This document shows positions 8,043 to 17,070 of a stretch of 64,000 nt of DNA, piece by piece; the first letter of the stretch is position 1; every line of letters starts with the position of its first letter. The notes beneath the pieces were generated by a model. That model made no database searches, had not been told where the DNA came from, and worked only from the letters and a program-made list of their open reading frames with translations. The DNA is from DASRDB01 sp035652815 (GTDB lineage Bacteria > Chloroflexota > Ktedonobacteria > Ktedonobacterales > Ktedonobacteraceae), in contig DASRDB010000019.1 in the NCBI GenBank assembly GCA_035652815.1, positions 372,001 through 436,000 on the forward strand, given 5' to 3'. Both the position numbers and the translations under genes were made by a program.

Positions 8043-11000
8043 ATGAGACAAGCGCAGCGTCCTGTATCGTCACCAGGCACACGAAGAGGTTCTACAAGCC
8101 GTTCCCCACGTCAGCGTTCAAATCAGCCGGTACTTCATACTATACCTTCACGAGTATTCCACGCGCTACTTGCCGGGTTGCTGGTAGCTGTCGTGCTATC
8201 GCTGCTCGAAGGCGGTATCTGGCTGCTGATTCGTCGCGCAAACGTTGCCGCTCTTTTCTCCTTGCTGGCTCATACGCCCCTGATCTGGCTTTTGCTGGTG
8301 GCGCAGGCGGTCATTGTTATCGTGCTTGCGCTCCTTCTAGCCAGGCCGCTCGCCCTGCGGCGTTATATTGCGGCCACCCAAAAACACCTGGAGCAGGTGC
8401 GTGCAGCGACGACTCCGCTCTCTTCCTGGGCCTCGCTGTACGAGACGCCGCTTACCTATTTCCAGGATACACCTGACCCCCTAAACCCTGTGCAGGTGCA
8501 ATCGCTCTCGCTGCCGGAACTGCTACAATTGTTCCAATCCGATCTGCCCACCCATGCGCTGATCCTCGGCGAGCCAGGGATGGGAAGAACGACAGCGCTG
8601 CTCGCCTATCAGTATGGCCTGCTACAGCAGCGGCGAAGCTTGCTTTCCGGGCGCAGGCTGCTGCCAATTGTGCTTCCTTTGCGTCTTTACAGCCTTTATC
8701 GGGCCAATCATGCTGCGCCGGATACTGTCACCCTGTTTGATTTCCTTGCCAACAGCGGCCTGCCTGGCCTGCATTACTTGCGTCCTTACCTCGGAAAACT
8801 TGTCCGGCAGGGGCGGCTGCTCCTGCTCTGCGATGGATTGGACGAGGTAGAGGAAGCTCATCGTCCAGAGATTGCTGCGCAACTGGCCGCCCTCTTCGAT
8901 ACGCAGCGCAATCGCCTGGTGCTTACCTGCCGGGAAAGCGATTATCGCCAGCAGGCGGCAATTGCAGAGGCGGCGGTTGCCAATCTCGTACCTCGCGCCG
9001 TACTGGAACCTGTTACGCTGGAGGGACTGCGCTCCTTTGTCGAGCGATACATCGAGGAGCGGGATTCGGGCGCGCAATGGCGGCATACGGCGGGCCAGAT
9101 TATGGATGTGCTGCATTCGACGCGCCTGCGCATGCTCTGTGGCAACCTGCTCATATTTTTTTCCTTCATGGAGATCATCGACGCCATTGGGGTAGACGAG
9201 GGAAAGCAACTCGATACACGGGGTCGGCTTTTGCGCGCCTGGCTTCAGCGCCGCATTCGGAATGTCGCTTCACCGGCTCTTGCCGATGAGGATATCATTG
9301 CCTTCCTCGGTGAGCTTGCCTGGGACATGCGCCAGGAGAATGGCAGTGAAGCGATTCAATTGCATGATGATGCGCACCTGCTTGCCGATATCTATCCCTC
9401 TATTGAGATTATGGCCGAAACTTTGCAGATCTGGCTGGATTCACAAACCGGAAATGGAGAACGCGGATTGAACCGTGAGGAAGTGGTATTCTTGCTGCAA
9501 TCCGCGCAAAAGGCAACGCTCCTGGAAATTCGCCCGCATGGTGTAATCAGCTTCCGGCACCCATATATCTCCGCCTGTTTCGCGGCGCTCTACCTGCTTG
9601 ACCTGCAAAAGCGCGCAAATGAATCGCCTGAGCAAACCGCCGCCCGTCTGACTGGTTTGTTAATGCGGCGTGATATACCCGACGCCTATGAACGTTGGAG
9701 CCTGCCCATTGCGCTCTGGTCTGGCCTGCTGGACGATCCGCTTGCCTTCGCGGACAGCCTGGTTGCCTTTGGGCAGGATCATCCTCCCCAGGCGCTCGCA
9801 GCGCTCTCGCTTGCCCTGCTTTGTCTGGGGGTTGCCTGGATGCCTCCACAGTCTGGCATCAGGATACGTGTGCCAGAATCTGTAAGGGATGCCATGACGA
9901 ATGTGGTGTCGAGTGCCTCTACCTGCTCCGCGCTTGCTCGCCTGTGTATTCGCTGTGCCGAGGGTGGCGGACAAGAAATATATCACGCACTTATCCCTTT
10001 GCTTCCGGTGCCTGGCATCGATGCTTTTATTGCCCGGTTGGACGCGAAAGTCGTACCCGACCTGCTGTTCAACTACCTGCTGGCAATTATCGAAGATGGC
10101 GCGTATGAAGCAGAGGTGAAGCTCCTGATTCGCGTGCTGGGGCGCTTTGGCGAGGTTGTGGTGCCGCGTGCTACCGAACTGGCCCTGCCTCTTCCATCCA
10201 ATAGCGGTCGCCTGCGCTCAGCCGCGATCAATATTCTCGGGCGTACCGATACGCGAAGCGCGGTAGAACCGCTCATCGATAGCTTAAGCGACTCGCAGGA
10301 GTTCTTCGTGCGCCGTGCCTCCAGCGCCCTGGTGCATCTCGGTCCAGATATCGCGCTCGAGCGAATCCTTGAGGAACTTGAGTACACTTCGGCCACACCC
10401 GCCGGAAAAGACATTCATGCCGCGTTGCTAAACATTCTGGAACGGTTTCTGAACGAGCAAAATCCGGCCCGGCAACTCAGCGAGGCGCAGCATCAACAGG
10501 TGATGAACGGGCTGATGCGTGTCCTCACCAATTCGGACTATGCCGCTGCCGATAAGCAGAAGGCGCGTGATTTACTGGTGCAGCAGGGTCGCACCGCCGA
10601 GGAGAGCAGCAGCGGCGAGCTGGCGGTAGACCTGCTGGTGCAAAACCTTGCTTCCAGTGACGATAGCGTGGCGCGCAGCGCAACTCGTACCTTGCGCGAC
10701 ATCGGCAACGCTGCCACAACGCGCCTGTTGAAGCAGCTTGACCAATCGCCGAATGAGACGACCAGCGTGCGCCTCGTTGATGTGCTGCGTCAGATTCGTG
10801 ATCCCCGCGCCATTCCTTATCTCTTGCGCTTGCTGGCCCATCCCTCTCTGGCTGTGCAGCAGCAGGCGGCGCGCGCGCTGCGCGACTTCGCTCCCGAAAG
10901 TATTCCCGGCCTGATTGATCGTGTTTTGCATAGTAACGATGATTTAGCCGCCACCAATGCTGAACAGGTGCTGGGTGATATAGGCGAGCCGGTTGTTGAA

Positions 11001-13322
11001 CCCACTATTCAGGCGTTGGGACAAATCCAGCCGGGCCGCACACTCTTATTGGTGCGTGTCCTGGAGCGTGTTCATGATGCTCGAGCCATTCCAGCGCTTA
11101 TTGATCTGTTGCAAATTGCCCAGCAGCCGCCAGTCGATTCTACACTTGTGCTGGCGATTATTTCCGCGCTTGGGCATTTTCGCGAGGAACGTGTGGTACC
11201 TCCCCTGCTGGATATGCTTGCCGGTTCCAATCCCGTATTTTATGAAGGGGCTATCAACGCTCTCGGCAGCCTCGAAGACGTGGTCGCTGATCGCTTAATC
11301 GCCGCCTTGAATGAGGAACAGGAAACGCCGTTCATCTCGCGCATCGAGCGAGTATTCCTGGCAATGGAGCATTTTCCAGGCGAGAAGCTGCTGCAAACTT
11401 TTGCTCATGGCAGTGAGGCCCAGGTGCAGCATGTGAGACATATCTTTCTGGAAAAGGGCGTCGATGCCGCCAACTTCCTGGTGAAATATCTGATCTACCC
11501 TGATAGAAGCATCCAGTTGAACGTGCGCCAGGTTGTCGGCAGCATGCCGGGACAGATAATCGTGCCTGCGCTGCTGGATATCATGGATCATCCAGAAGCC
11601 AGTTGGCGCAGCGTGATCGCTGAACTGTTGTTGAAACATCCTCCCGAAGCTATTCCACCTCTGGTGGGTTTGCTCGATGATAACGAACGGGGCGGCTTTG
11701 CCCGCGATCTGCTGGTTGAATTCGGCTTCCAGGCGTTGCCAGAGCTGATACCGGCCCTGGACTCGTTGAATAACCGCGCCCAGGAACGCGCCCGCTCGAT
11801 TATCCTTGAACTCGTGCGTCAATCGCCCGAGGATGTGACGCAGGTGGTGCAGTTATTCAGTCTCGCGCCGCCACCGCCCCAGCGCGCTCATGATACCCTG
11901 ATCGATTTACTGAGCAACCAGCTAGCTGATGTCAGCATTCCCGCGCTCCTGGCCGGATTGGAAGATGTCCACCTTGTCAATGCTGTCTCTGAAGCTCTGG
12001 TTCGTCTCGCCCACAATGGTGATGAGCGCGCAACAGAGGTGATGCAGGCCCTGATTGGAGCATTGCGCAACGACGCGAGGCGCTATGGCGCATCACGCGC
12101 TCTGATTGAGGTTGGCCCGAAGGCTGTTGTGCCGGTCGGCAACCTGATTACTGACCCTGATCCGCAGGTGGCGCAGGCCGCGCAAAATATCCTGTGCGAG
12201 ATAGGCGTCCCTGCCTTCCCATTTATCTGGGCCGCGCATAGCGATGTTCACAATGCCGCCCGGCGCGAGGCTGCGCGCACCATCTTCAGGCGCATGCCCA
12301 CCGGCACCATCAAAGACGAACTGGTGCAACTGCTCTCAAGCGACGAACCCGATAAGCTTTCGATGGCCCTGGCGCTGCTCCTCGAGCGTATTCATGATGA
12401 AGCGCTTCAGCAAGGCGGCGCGCATGAAATGATTCCTGTGCTGCTCGAATACGTGCAGGAACATGGCGAGGAACGAGCCAGCCTGCGTATTATCGCGCTC
12501 CTGCTGCTGCTCGGCGGTCGCATCGTCATCGATTTTCTCGCGCAAACCCTCTATGATTATCCTAACCATCGTGAAATACTGCTCTACGCCTTTCTGCTGC
12601 TCGGCGAGGATGCCGAGGAAACCTTACTGGAAATCTTACACAACGCCGAGGCTGCGCCACAACTGCGCGCCGAAGCTGGCGGAATGCTTGGCCTGCGCGC
12701 TCCCTACGTGGATATTCGCGAGTTAGCGCGCATGATTAGCGAATATGGCCTCTGGGCGGGTCAGGCGCAGGGCATAGCAGGCGTTTTGCTTGCCGACCAG
12801 TTGAACATCTCTTTGCGTTCCCTGGGCGGCCTGCTCGCGGGCGGACACTGGAATGCTGCCGAACTACAAAACATGCGCATGATGACGAGAGAGGGTAGTC
12901 CCGAGCGCGAACTCTACGAAATCTTGCTTGGCTGGCGCTATACTCCCTACATCGCAACCTTAGAGCATGAAATAGAGATGGAGCGCGAGGAACATAAACG
13001 CCACATCCTCGATTTCACACAGCGCCTCTCTGATTTGCAGGATCAGAAAGTTGATCTCGAACACGAGGTGCGCCGCTATCAACAGATGCACACGGTGCTT
13101 GACGATGAGTTGAAACAGGCAAAGGCCCAGATTGAAGAAACCCGCCGCGAACTCAACCAGGTGCAGGGACAACTTCAACAGGCGATACAGGAGCGAGATA
13201 GCTATTACGCGAGCTGGCAGCAGGCCAGTCAGGAGTACGAGCAATCAGAGAACCAGAGGGCAAACCTGCAATACGAACTACAAAAAATTCGCAACGCCAT
13301 CAATCCGCCTGACAGGCATTGA
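8043..13322 (+). CDS. Giant membrane NACHT NTPase with HEAT repeats and C-terminal coiled coil
   Basis: 1759 residues. A basic N-terminus is followed by two membrane helices (about 40-62 and 76-100), then a NACHT-type NTPase: Walker A LGEPGMGRTT (176-184) and Walker B LLLLCDGLDEVEE (D264, D267, E268). The Walker A lysine is replaced by Arg 182. From about 600 to 1600 the protein is a long array of HEAT/PBS-lyase-type repeats (units such as RAIPYLLRLLAHPSLAVQ and RVVPPLLDMLAGSNPVFYE), and residues about 1645-1750 form a coiled coil rich in Glu, Gln and Arg. NACHT-HEAT proteins are ligand-triggered oligomerising switches; the repeats probably form the sensor or scaffold. No effector enzyme domain is seen. 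Transcribed alone, with a readable promoter upstream. Confidence 0.85.
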   Translation: MRQAQRPVSSPGTRRGSTSRSPRQRSNQPVLHTIPSRVFHALLAGLLVAVVLSLLEGGIWLLIRRANVAALFSLLAHTPLIWLLLVAQAVIVIVLALLLARPLALRRYIAATQKHLEQVRAATTPLSSWASLYETPLTYFQDTPDPLNPVQVQSLSLPELLQLFQSDLPTHALILGEPGMGRTTALLAYQYGLLQQRRSLLSGRRLLPIVLPLRLYSLYRANHAAPDTVTLFDFLANSGLPGLHYLRPYLGKLVRQGRLLLLCDGLDEVEEAHRPEIAAQLAALFDTQRNRLVLTCRESDYRQQAAIAEAAVANLVPRAVLEPVTLEGLRSFVERYIEERDSGAQWRHTAGQIMDVLHSTRLRMLCGNLLIFFSFMEIIDAIGVDEGKQLDTRGRLLRAWLQRRIRNVASPALADEDIIAFLGELAWDMRQENGSEAIQLHDDAHLLADIYPSIEIMAETLQIWLDSQTGNGERGLNREEVVFLLQSAQKATLLEIRPHGVISFRHPYISACFAALYLLDLQKRANESPEQTAARLTGLLMRRDIPDAYERWSLPIALWSGLLDDPLAFADSLVAFGQDHPPQALAALSLALLCLGVAWMPPQSGIRIRVPESVRDAMTNVVSSASTCSALARLCIRCAEGGGQEIYHALIPLLPVPGIDAFIARLDAKVVPDLLFNYLLAIIEDGAYEAEVKLLIRVLGRFGEVVVPRATELALPLPSNSGRLRSAAINILGRTDTRSAVEPLIDSLSDSQEFFVRRASSALVHLGPDIALERILEELEYTSATPAGKDIHAALLNILERFLNEQNPARQLSEAQHQQVMNGLMRVLTNSDYAAADKQKARDLLVQQGRTAEESSSGELAVDLLVQNLASSDDSVARSATRTLRDIGNAATTRLLKQLDQSPNETTSVRLVDVLRQIRDPRAIPYLLRLLAHPSLAVQQQAARALRDFAPESIPGLIDRVLHSNDDLAATNAEQVLGDIGEPVVEPTIQALGQIQPGRTLLLVRVLERVHDARAIPALIDLLQIAQQPPVDSTLVLAIISALGHFREERVVPPLLDMLAGSNPVFYEGAINALGSLEDVVADRLIAALNEEQETPFISRIERVFLAMEHFPGEKLLQTFAHGSEAQVQHVRHIFLEKGVDAANFLVKYLIYPDRSIQLNVRQVVGSMPGQIIVPALLDIMDHPEASWRSVIAELLLKHPPEAIPPLVGLLDDNERGGFARDLLVEFGFQALPELIPALDSLNNRAQERARSIILELVRQSPEDVTQVVQLFSLAPPPPQRAHDTLIDLLSNQLADVSIPALLAGLEDVHLVNAVSEALVRLAHNGDERATEVMQALIGALRNDARRYGASRALIEVGPKAVVPVGNLITDPDPQVAQAAQNILCEIGVPAFPFIWAAHSDVHNAARREAARTIFRRMPTGTIKDELVQLLSSDEPDKLSMALALLLERIHDEALQQGGAHEMIPVLLEYVQEHGEERASLRIIALLLLLGGRIVIDFLAQTLYDYPNHREILLYAFLLLGEDAEETLLEILHNAEAAPQLRAEAGGMLGLRAPYVDIRELARMISEYGLWAGQAQGIAGVLLADQLNISLRSLGGLLAGGHWNAAELQNMRMMTREGSPERELYEILLGWRYTPYIATLEHEIEMEREEHKRHILDFTQRLSDLQDQKVDLEHEVRRYQQMHTVLDDELKQAKAQIEETRRELNQVQGQLQQAIQERDSYYASWQQASQEYEQSENQRANLQYELQKIRNAINPPDRH

Positions 13323-13350
13323 TCTCGGTACAAATGATGGCTTCAGCACC

Positions 13351-13379
13351 TTGTTTATTCGTTTCAACTAGAGTATGAT
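13351..13379 (+). promoter_or_regulatory. Candidate promoter of the 213-residue membrane protein
   Basis: TTGTTT (13351-13356), 17-base spacer, TATGAT (13374-13379), about 58 bases before the ATG at 13438. The hexamers are 4/6 and 5/6 matches to consensus. Confidence 0.4.
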
Positions 13380-13437
13380 GCACGAAGGTATTATAGTACA
13401 TCAATCTTAAAACACTTCTTTTGAAAGGCAGGTTTCT

Positions 13438-14079
13438 ATGCAAACATATTCTTCAAGGCCGGGCAATCCCGCGCTAAAGCAGGGCCTCCTCTTTGGCGTT
13501 ATCACCGCAGTCGTCGAAATCGCCTTGAGTTTCCTCAATGGATTTGTCGGTTTGGGTCTTCTCGGCAGCATCATTGGACTTGCGATCTATCTCATTTTTG
13601 GACTGATAGCCGGACAGCGCTCTTCTGTTGTGACAGGAAAAGTTGGGACAGGTGTCCTGGCCGGATTTCTCACTGGACTGATCGGCTCATTCATTCAAGC
13701 GTTGGTTTCTCTCATTCTGTATCTCCCCAATCTTGACGCCATTCGCCAGCAAGCTCAGAACACAGCAAATCAGCAAGGCTTGCATTTCCAATACACGAAC
13801 CAGATCATTCTTCTCAGCCTCGTGCTTGGACTGGTTATCGGTATTATACTGGCCTCCCTGCTTGGTCTCGCTGGTGGCGCAATTGGTGGCTACCGCGGGA
13901 GAAGCCGGGCGCAGCTCGCAACGCCTGAATATCAGGAATCCTACTTCCAGGCTCCTCCATCGCAACCTGGTGACGGTCAGCCTCTCTATCAGGCTCCTCC
14001 TCCTCCAACCGTTGACAGCCAGCCACCATATGTGGTGGAAGCCCCACCGGAGCAGGAGCGTCCTCCTATCGAGCAATAG
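13438..14079 (+). CDS. Four-helix membrane protein with proline-rich tail, unknown function
   Basis: 213 residues: a short N-terminus, about four glycine-rich membrane helices up to residue 155, then a cytoplasmic or external tail rich in Pro, Gln and Tyr (QAPPSQPGDGQPLYQAPPPP). Glycine-zipper helices and such tails are common in small envelope proteins of this phylum. No family recognised. The start is supported by GAAAGGCAGG 7 bases upstream. It stands alone; a family 3 palindrome follows 39 bases after the stop and may act as its terminator. Confidence 0.7.
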   Translation: MQTYSSRPGNPALKQGLLFGVITAVVEIALSFLNGFVGLGLLGSIIGLAIYLIFGLIAGQRSSVVTGKVGTGVLAGFLTGLIGSFIQALVSLILYLPNLDAIRQQAQNTANQQGLHFQYTNQIILLSLVLGLVIGIILASLLGLAGGAIGGYRGRSRAQLATPEYQESYFQAPPSQPGDGQPLYQAPPPPTVDSQPPYVVEAPPEQERPPIEQ

Positions 14080-14117
14080 AGTTGTACCAACTATCGGCTG
14101 CGAATCGGGTGTGAAAG

Positions 14118-14186
14118 CCAGGGCGACCGCAAGGGTCGCCCCTACTATCATAGGTATTGTAGGGGCGACCCTTGCGGTCGCCCTGG
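14118..14186. repeat. Family 3 nested palindrome
   Basis: Perfect 28-bp inverted repeat, arms 14118-14145 and 14159-14186 with a 13-base loop, in the convergent gap between two genes. Each arm is itself a hairpin (GGGCGACC-N5-GGTCGCCC on one strand). A truncated relative is at 7780-7808. Confidence 0.9.
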
Positions 14187-14200
14187 AACTCATTCAATAT

Positions 14201-15286
14201 CTAAGCCGGGTGAGCCGCTTCCAACGCCTGGAAGATCGAATTGACGCCCCTTTTGCCCAGGTGTTGCCAGCGCTCATTCCAGTCCTTGCCCCAGTTGTCC
14301 TCGCGTAGGGAGCAGATTTGCACGCGCAGACCGGCGCGAGCAAGCCGGTCTGCCAGTCGCCCGGTTGCGTCCTGGCCTCCCTCGTCGCCATCAAGCGCCA
14401 GCACAACCGTTTTTGTCCGCGCTGGCAGCCACTCCGCTTGCATGGCCGTTCCCGCCAGCGCCACTACTTCGTGCGCGGAGAAGCCAGCCGCGAGCAATGT
14501 CAGGCGGTCGAATGCTCCCTCCACTACGATGATGGTTTCGGGCAAGCTATCCAGGTCTTCTCCAAACCAGCCTGCCGGGCAGGTTTTGATCCAGCGCCGG
14601 GGTGTCTTTGCCCTATCCAGCAGTCCTTTGTGGCGCTTTTCGTCCATCCCCGGTCGCCAGCCCCACAGCGAGCGCCCAATATAGCCTTTCCCGTCAGGAG
14701 AGACGAGCGGGAAGAGGATGCGCTCCTCCCAACGCCGCAGCAGGCTGCGTTTCTCAGGCATCTCGTTCAATAAGGTCGCGGGCAGATAGCAGACCCCCGT
14801 TGAGAACGCTGTGTCGAGCGGTATGCCTCGCTCGCGCAGGTAGGCCCGCGCTCGTTGCGAACGGACGAGTGCCCGGCGCATCTCTTCATCTAACTCCAGC
14901 AGCGCCTCCAATTCGTCCTGCTGCCACTGTGGAATGGACTTTGGTGGCGGAATCAGCATCGGCTGGTACATGATAGGACGGCGGGGCCGGTGCGTAGGCG
15001 CTTCGTAGTCAGGAATCGACGAGGATTGAAGACCACGATAGTGAGAGTGCAGCAGCCGGGTTGCCAACTGCGGATTCCACTCGGCTACCAGCACCGTCGC
15101 GTCACAGGCTGCGTTGAAGCAATGGCCCCAACCCGTCGCCTTATTGATCGAAAGTGAGCGCTGGTGGTCGCTGCCATGAATGTGACAGTACGCCCGCACG
15201 TATTCGCCCATGTTCAGCGGGTCGCACAGTTCGGACTGCAAAATGACCTCGACCTGCTTTCCGTTGGATGTGTATATCGTAATCAT
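14201..15286 (-). CDS. Stand-alone CHC2 zinc-finger/TOPRIM primase-like protein
   Basis: 361 residues, about 60% of the length of DnaG. A CHC2-type zinc finger is at residues 34-61 (C34-x2-H37-x18-C56-x4-C61; DnaG usually has C-x2-C in the last pair). A primase N-terminal catalytic stretch follows (RAYLRERGIPLDTAFSTGVC), then a TOPRIM fold with IIVVEGAFDRLTLLAAG (catalytic Glu) and VVLALDGDEGG (DxD-type acidic pair). There is no DnaB-binding C-terminal domain. Such proteins make RNA primers in phages and plasmids or serve accessory repair roles; the chromosomal DnaG is presumably elsewhere. No integrase, helicase or phage gene is adjacent. A promoter with an inverted repeat on its -10 box lies upstream, suggesting regulated expression. 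Confidence 0.82.
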   Translation of the reverse strand: MITIYTSNGKQVEVILQSELCDPLNMGEYVRAYCHIHGSDHQRSLSINKATGWGHCFNAACDATVLVAEWNPQLATRLLHSHYRGLQSSSIPDYEAPTHRPRRPIMYQPMLIPPPKSIPQWQQDELEALLELDEEMRRALVRSQRARAYLRERGIPLDTAFSTGVCYLPATLLNEMPEKRSLLRRWEERILFPLVSPDGKGYIGRSLWGWRPGMDEKRHKGLLDRAKTPRRWIKTCPAGWFGEDLDSLPETIIVVEGAFDRLTLLAAGFSAHEVVALAGTAMQAEWLPARTKTVVLALDGDEGGQDATGRLADRLARAGLRVQICSLREDNWGKDWNERWQHLGKRGVNSIFQALEAAHPA

Positions 15287-15359
15287 CCTGAACTCTCTTT
15301 CTCTTTGCCTCGTGTAATACCTGTATATCCTACGCTACACCTCAGCGTTTTCTAGAAAG

Positions 15360-15403
15360 TATTAGAAAATATGTTCTAATATATCTAACGAAATAAACGT
15401 CAA
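15360..15403 (-). promoter_or_regulatory. Promoter and operator-like palindrome of the primase-like gene
   Basis: On the minus strand TTGACG (15398-15403), a 16-base spacer and TATTAG (15376-15381) form a promoter for the gene starting at 15286. A perfect inverted repeat TATTAGAA-N6-TTCTAATA (15360-15381) covers the -10 box, and a further palindrome TTTCTAGAAA lies at 15349-15358 just downstream. Shared TTCTA/TAGAA half-sites suggest one repressor binding in tandem. Confidence 0.45.
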
Positions 15404-15431
15404 TCTGGCTACATTCTGGTAGTCACAAAGA

Positions 15432-15565
15432 GCATGCCATGACAAACCAGCCTTGACATGTCATCCTGAGCGCAGCGAAGGATCTCTCGCCTGGGCGCGC
15501 GATTCGGTTGGGCCGCGCAGATCCTGAGCGCAGCGAAGGATGACAGGCGCGAGGGGCTTTTTCAT
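15432..15565 (-). mobile_element. Family 1 repeat element, copy A
   Basis: Runs (minus strand) from an ATGAAAAAG-type end to a GGCATG-type end, like copies B, C and D. Its two 21-bp core repeats (ATCCTGAGCGCAGCGAAGGA and one more T) are in direct orientation at about 15463-15483 and 15530-15550, unlike the inverted arms of copies C and D. It sits between the primase-like gene and locus 1, upstream of the Ppx-CHAD gene. Confidence 0.75.
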
Positions 15566-15615
15566 GATTTAGAGTGTGCGTATAGAAATCAGTATCAACG
15601 AAAGGAGGCGTTTTC

Positions 15616-17070
15616 ATGCAAGCAGAAACCACGCGAGCAGTGATTGATGTAGGCAGCAATACCATAGAAGTACTGGTCGCCCGTTGCCTGCCAGAGAACC
15701 TGGAAACGATTGATGAGCAGACGACGATGCTCCGACTGGGTGAGGATGTGGATGAAGATGGAAAAATTTCAGACAACAAAATAAAGAAGGCCGTAGAGAC
15801 GATTAAGAAGTACAAGGACCTCGCGCAGAAACATGGGGCCGAACAGATAATCGCCATTGCGACCGAGGCCACACGCGAGGCCAGTAACAAACAGGAGTTT
15901 CAGGAGAAAATCAAGAGTGAGACTGGCCTCGAATTGCATATCATCAGTGGCGAGGCTGAAGCCGCTCTCGACTACTTCGGGACGACGTACAGCCCTGGCG
16001 CGCCGCGAGACACAGGCGTGCTGGACGTTGGTGGAGGCAGTACAGAACTTGTGCTGAGCAGAAATAACCACATTACCTGGTTGACTTCCGTACCCTTTGG
16101 TTCCGGCACAATTCAGGACCGCTATCTGCCTTCTGATCCGCCAACGAGCAGCGAGCTAAACGCTGCCAGTTCCTACCTCGATCACTTTTTGGAGACGTTG
16201 GACATTGCGCAGAAGCTGCCCGCGCTTATCGTCACGGGTTCCAGCGCCTCGGCCCTGCTCAAGCTTGCAAAAAAAGCGTTCAAGCTGGATGAGCAGGAGA
16301 AAAATTTGTCATATGAAGACCTGTCCCGTTGCGTTGGCCTGTTAAGCGCGCTACCGGCGCAGGAGGTCGCGAAGCGATACGAACAGAGTATTGAGCGGGC
16401 GCGCGTTCTGGCTGCCGGTGCCGTTGTTATACAGGCCGTAATGCGCTATCTGAACCAGGATACGATTGCTGTCAGTTCGCATGGCGTGCGCGAAGGCATT
16501 TTGCTGATGGCTGCCCGCTACGGCGATAACTGGCTGGACGAGGTCAACCGCCTTGCCGGACAGGCTGCATATACTCCTGGCGAGCAGCACTCGGATGCGC
16601 AGAATGAGCGGCAAGAAAGCTTTGCAGCATTTGGCCGCGATACCCTGCCGAAATACGGGAAAAAGTTCTTGAAGTGGTCAGATGATGTGTGCGCTGGCAA
16701 GGACGTGGAAGCGGTGCATAAAATGCGTGTCGCTTCTCGCCGCCTGCGTGCCTCGCTTGACGCCTTCGAGGGTTGTTCCAATCCTAAGAAGTTTAAAAAG
16801 ATCAATCGCCGCGTGAAGAAACTGGCTGACCAGCTTGGCCTGGTGCGCGATACTGACGTGATGATTTCGGGCTTACAGGATTACCTGCACGAAGTCTCAG
16901 GCGAGGAACAGATCGCGGGAGTAAAGTGGTTGGTTGCTCGTCTGGATGAGTACCATAGCTCAGAAGAGCAAAACTTGCGCGATGATCTTTCGGAGCTCGA
17001 TGAAGGCAAGCTGAAGCAGCAGATACAGAGCTGCATTCCGAAAGGAGTTGCTAGCGATGGCCAAAGCTAA
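15616..17070 (+). CDS. Ppx/GppA phosphatase fused to an N-terminal half of a CHAD domain (locus 1)
   Basis: 484 residues. Residues 1-300 are an exopolyphosphatase/guanosine-pentaphosphatase (ASKHA-fold) domain: AVIDVGSNTIEVLVA at the phosphate loop, then GVLDVGGGSTELVLS and a later ILVAAGAVVIQAVM-like helix. Residues about 350-480 hold only the first half of a CHAD domain (conserved-histidine alpha-helical, a polyphosphate-binding fold): EAVHKMRVASRRLRASLDAF. The usual Ppx C-terminal HD domain is missing. The start at 15616 has an excellent AAAGGAGG site. The stop lies 14 bases inside the next gene, which supplies the second CHAD half. Its closest relative in the window is 30644-32152. Likely role: binding and hydrolysing polyphosphate or related phosphate polymers in the cytoplasm. 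Confidence 0.88.
   Translation: MQAETTRAVIDVGSNTIEVLVARCLPENLETIDEQTTMLRLGEDVDEDGKISDNKIKKAVETIKKYKDLAQKHGAEQIIAIATEATREASNKQEFQEKIKSETGLELHIISGEAEAALDYFGTTYSPGAPRDTGVLDVGGGSTELVLSRNNHITWLTSVPFGSGTIQDRYLPSDPPTSSELNAASSYLDHFLETLDIAQKLPALIVTGSSASALLKLAKKAFKLDEQEKNLSYEDLSRCVGLLSALPAQEVAKRYEQSIERARVLAAGAVVIQAVMRYLNQDTIAVSSHGVREGILLMAARYGDNWLDEVNRLAGQAAYTPGEQHSDAQNERQESFAAFGRDTLPKYGKKFLKWSDDVCAGKDVEAVHKMRVASRRLRASLDAFEGCSNPKKFKKINRRVKKLADQLGLVRDTDVMISGLQDYLHEVSGEEQIAGVKWLVARLDEYHSSEEQNLRDDLSELDEGKLKQQIQSCIPKGVASDGQS

Noticed and set aside
15459..15550. Repeated 21-bp units that might look like a CRISPR array
   Set aside because: Only two units at one place, palindromic, with no regular spacers and no cas genes; they belong to the dispersed family 1 element.
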